A DNA stretch of 6,501 bases, from positions 1-6,501 of the forward strand of contig JAOPZU010000071.1 of assembly GCA_025963955.1 (NCBI GenBank). The letters are read 5' to 3'. The translations under genes were made by a program, and so were the position numbers. Under the pieces are notes generated by a model. That model had not been told where the DNA came from. It worked only from the letters and a program-made list of their open reading frames with translations, and made no database searches. Numbering within the stretch: position 1 is the stretch's first letter; each line of letters begins with the position of its first letter. This document shows positions 5,393 to 6,501 of this stretch, piece after piece. Source of the DNA: Solirubrobacterales bacterium (GTDB lineage: Bacteria; Actinomycetota; Thermoleophilia; Solirubrobacterales; Solirubrobacteraceae).

Positions 5393-5406
5393 TGAAACGG
5401 GTTCAA
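5393..5406. promoter_or_regulatory. KstR-consensus-like box TGAAACGGGTTCAA
   Basis: TGAAACGGGTTCAA fits every fixed position of TnnAACnnGTTnnA, the operator described for the mycobacterial/rhodococcal cholesterol-catabolism repressor KstR. It lies 22-35 bp upstream of the candidate -10 hexamer, over the -35 region, where a repressor would act. The variable positions are not symmetric, and a KstR homologue is not in the window, so this remains a motif match. Confidence 0.35.
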
Positions 5407-5414
5407 CAAGCGGG

Positions 5415-5458
5415 TGGGCCCGGCCCAGCGAAGAGGCGGCGCAGCCGCTCAGGGCGGC
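5415..5458. terminator. GC-rich inverted repeats after the SnoaL-like gene, weak terminator candidate
   Basis: On leaving the SnoaL-like gene the minus-strand transcript meets two competing 5-bp hairpins that share GCCGC at 5444-5448 (pairing with GCGGC at 5454-5458 or at 5436-5440), then TGGGCC-C-GGCCCA at 5415-5427. There is no U-tract. They could end the crotonase/SnoaL transcript before the SDR promoter, but short GC stems are frequent at this base composition. Confidence 0.25.
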
Positions 5459-5461
5459 CCC

Positions 5462-5854
5462 TCACGACGGCGCCCAGCGCGCGGTGTCGGTGATCTGCTC
5501 CAGGGCGACCAGGCGCCCCTCGCGCGCGGTCCAGACGTGGGCGAAGGCCGCTTCGACGGGGGCCTTCGTCGCCCGCGCCGTCCCGCGGTAGGTGCCGGTG
5601 ACGACGAGGACGTCCTCCCCGCTCGGGAGCCAGCGCTCGGGCTCGGCGAGGACGCGGAAGCGCGCGCCGATGGCCCACCACCCGTCCCGGATCGCGGCGT
5701 CCGGTCCGACGTTGACGCCGCCCAGGGCGTCGGGCAGCCCGAGACTGAGCGTCTGGACGAAGTCCTCGGCCAGCAGCGTCCGCAGGCCGGCCTCGTCCCC
5801 CGCGCCGAGCGCGGCGTACACCCGCTCGACCAGCACCCGCACCGGGGTACTCAT
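5462..5854 (-). CDS. SnoaL-like / NTF2-fold protein (ketosteroid-isomerase-related)
   Basis: This 130-residue protein fits the single-domain SnoaL/NTF2-like fold. An N-terminal helical pair (VRVLVERVYAALGAGDEAGLRTLLAEDFVQ) is typical of the family opening; then come GLPDALGG and DAAIRDGWWAIGARF, a strand pair VLVVTGTYRGTARAT, AFAHVWTAREGRLVALEQITDTARW at the C-terminus. Members include polyketide cyclases, ketosteroid isomerases, limonene epoxide hydrolases and many uncharacterised proteins, so the reaction cannot be named. Its ATG overlaps the stop of the crotonase-fold gene (ATGA), implying translational coupling and a shared pathway step. There is no signal peptide. The C-terminal QITDTARW pattern supports a complete domain. 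Confidence 0.85.
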   Translation of the reverse strand: MSTPVRVLVERVYAALGAGDEAGLRTLLAEDFVQTLSLGLPDALGGVNVGPDAAIRDGWWAIGARFRVLAEPERWLPSGEDVLVVTGTYRGTARATKAPVEAAFAHVWTAREGRLVALEQITDTARWAPS

Positions 5855-6501
5855 CGGCCCGTGAACCGCGGTGCTCGGCGCTCGCCGAACGCGTCCACAC
5901 CTTCGACGGCGTCGGCGGTCGCGCCGGTGCGCTTCATCGCCTCCCACTCGCGCGTGAGGTGCTCGGACCAGGTGACGCAGCCCGATCCGCGCAGCAGGCG
6001 ACGCATCTCGCCGAGAGCCAGCGTGGGCCCCGCCGCCAGGCGCCGCCCCTCCGCCAGCGCCCGCTCGGCGAGCTCCGCCGCCGGGACGACCTCCGACGCG
6101 ATGCCCCACTCGAGCGCCTCCTGCGCCTCCAGGACCCGGCCGCCCATGATGAGCTGCTGCGCCCGGCGCAGGCCCACGAGCCGCGGCAGCGCCCACGAGC
6201 TCCCGCCGTCCCCGCTCAGCGCGAGCAGCGGGAAGCCGGCGGCGAGCTTCAGCGTGTCGGCGACCAGGACGATGTCCGCGCACCACAGCAGGCCCATGCC
6301 GCCGCCCGCGGTGGGGCCCTGGGCGGCGCAGACGATCGGGACGGGCAGGTCGCCGAGCTTGGCGAGCGTCGCGTGGAAGGGGCCGATCATCGCGTCCAGC
6401 TCGTCCGCGATCCGGTCCCGATGGGCCGCGAAGTGGCGCATGTCCCCACCGACGGTGAAGCTCCTCCCCTCAGCGCTGATGAGCACCGCCCGGACGCCCA
6501 C
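5851..6501 (-). CDS. Enoyl-CoA hydratase/isomerase (crotonase) family protein, 5' end outside window
   Basis: 216 residues are visible; about 40 N-terminal residues are missing, because the family normally has a strand and loop before the VRAVLISAEGRSFTVGGDM that opens here. The GTG at the window edge is therefore probably internal. Oxyanion-hole segments are present: FTVGGDM (15-21 of the visible part) and AAQGPTAGGGMGLLWCADI (59-77). At the two positions where enoyl-CoA hydratases carry catalytic glutamates I align Gly89 and Gln116, while Asp98 in SGDGGSSW matches the PDxGG aspartate of PaaG-type isomerases. Isomerase or other crotonase chemistry is therefore likelier than plain hydration. 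The C-terminal helices (EHLTREWEAMKRTGATADAVEGVDAFGERRAPRF) are the family trimerisation tail. It overlaps the SnoaL-like gene by 4 nt. Confidence 0.9.
   Translation of the reverse strand: MGVRAVLISAEGRSFTVGGDMRHFAAHRDRIADELDAMIGPFHATLAKLGDLPVPIVCAAQGPTAGGGMGLLWCADIVLVADTLKLAAGFPLLALSGDGGSSWALPRLVGLRRAQQLIMGGRVLEAQEALEWGIASEVVPAAELAERALAEGRRLAAGPTLALGEMRRLLRGSGCVTWSEHLTREWEAMKRTGATADAVEGVDAFGERRAPRFTGR

Noticed and set aside
1..6501. CRISPR arrays, insertion sequences, tRNA or rRNA genes
   Set aside because: No regularly spaced repeats, no transposase motifs or terminal inverted repeats with target duplications, and no tRNA-like cloverleaf was seen in the short intergenic regions.

Overview
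The window looks like chromosomal DNA from a high-GC actinobacterium. G+C is well above 70% by eye, third codon positions are almost all G or C, one gene starts with GTG, and the TetR-type regulator and acyl-CoA enzymes resemble actinobacterial (mycobacterial and relatives) families. The genus cannot be told from the sequence. There are seven protein genes, two of them cut by the window edges, and no RNA genes, insertion sequences or CRISPR arrays. Coding density is high. Both intergenic stretches longer than 100 bp carry recognisable regulatory structure.

Left part (1-1982): a minus-strand gene, open at the left edge, encodes a CitE-type CoA-ester lyase fused to a MaoC/hot-dog hydratase domain. 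It is divergent from a plus-strand TetR-family regulator with EthR-like features. The 123 bp between them holds several inverted repeats. On each side a TANNNT hexamer lies exactly 8 nt before the start codon, which suggests two leaderless transcripts. The fusion would join a hydratase and a lyase acting one after the other on a C5 dicarboxylyl-CoA (itaconyl-, mesaconyl- or methylmalyl-CoA type).

Middle part (2014-5332, minus strand): a tight three-gene operon, transcribed in the order short-chain dehydrogenase, thiolase, CrtI-like FAD oxidoreductase. The first two genes are 2 nt apart. The third follows after 14 nt that contain a strong Shine-Dalgarno sequence. The set suggests oxidation and thiolytic shortening of a hydrophobic acyl-CoA (isoprenoid, steroid side chain or similar), but the substrate is not evident. 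A perfect hairpin over the stop codon of the last gene lies between it and the convergent TetR gene.

Right part (5462-6501, minus strand): a crotonase-fold protein cut by the right edge overlaps a small SnoaL-like gene by 4 nt (ATGA). A 129-bp gap then separates them from the dehydrogenase operon.

The most informative regulatory observation is a 15-bp element, TAGGCTGTCCGGACA at the TetR start, which recurs with 13 of 15 identities (TAGACTGTCCGAACA) as the apparent promoter/operator of the dehydrogenase operon about 4 kb away. This suggests that the TetR protein controls itself, that operon and perhaps the fusion enzyme. An exact match to the published KstR consensus TnnAACnnGTTnnA lies just upstream of the same operon promoter.
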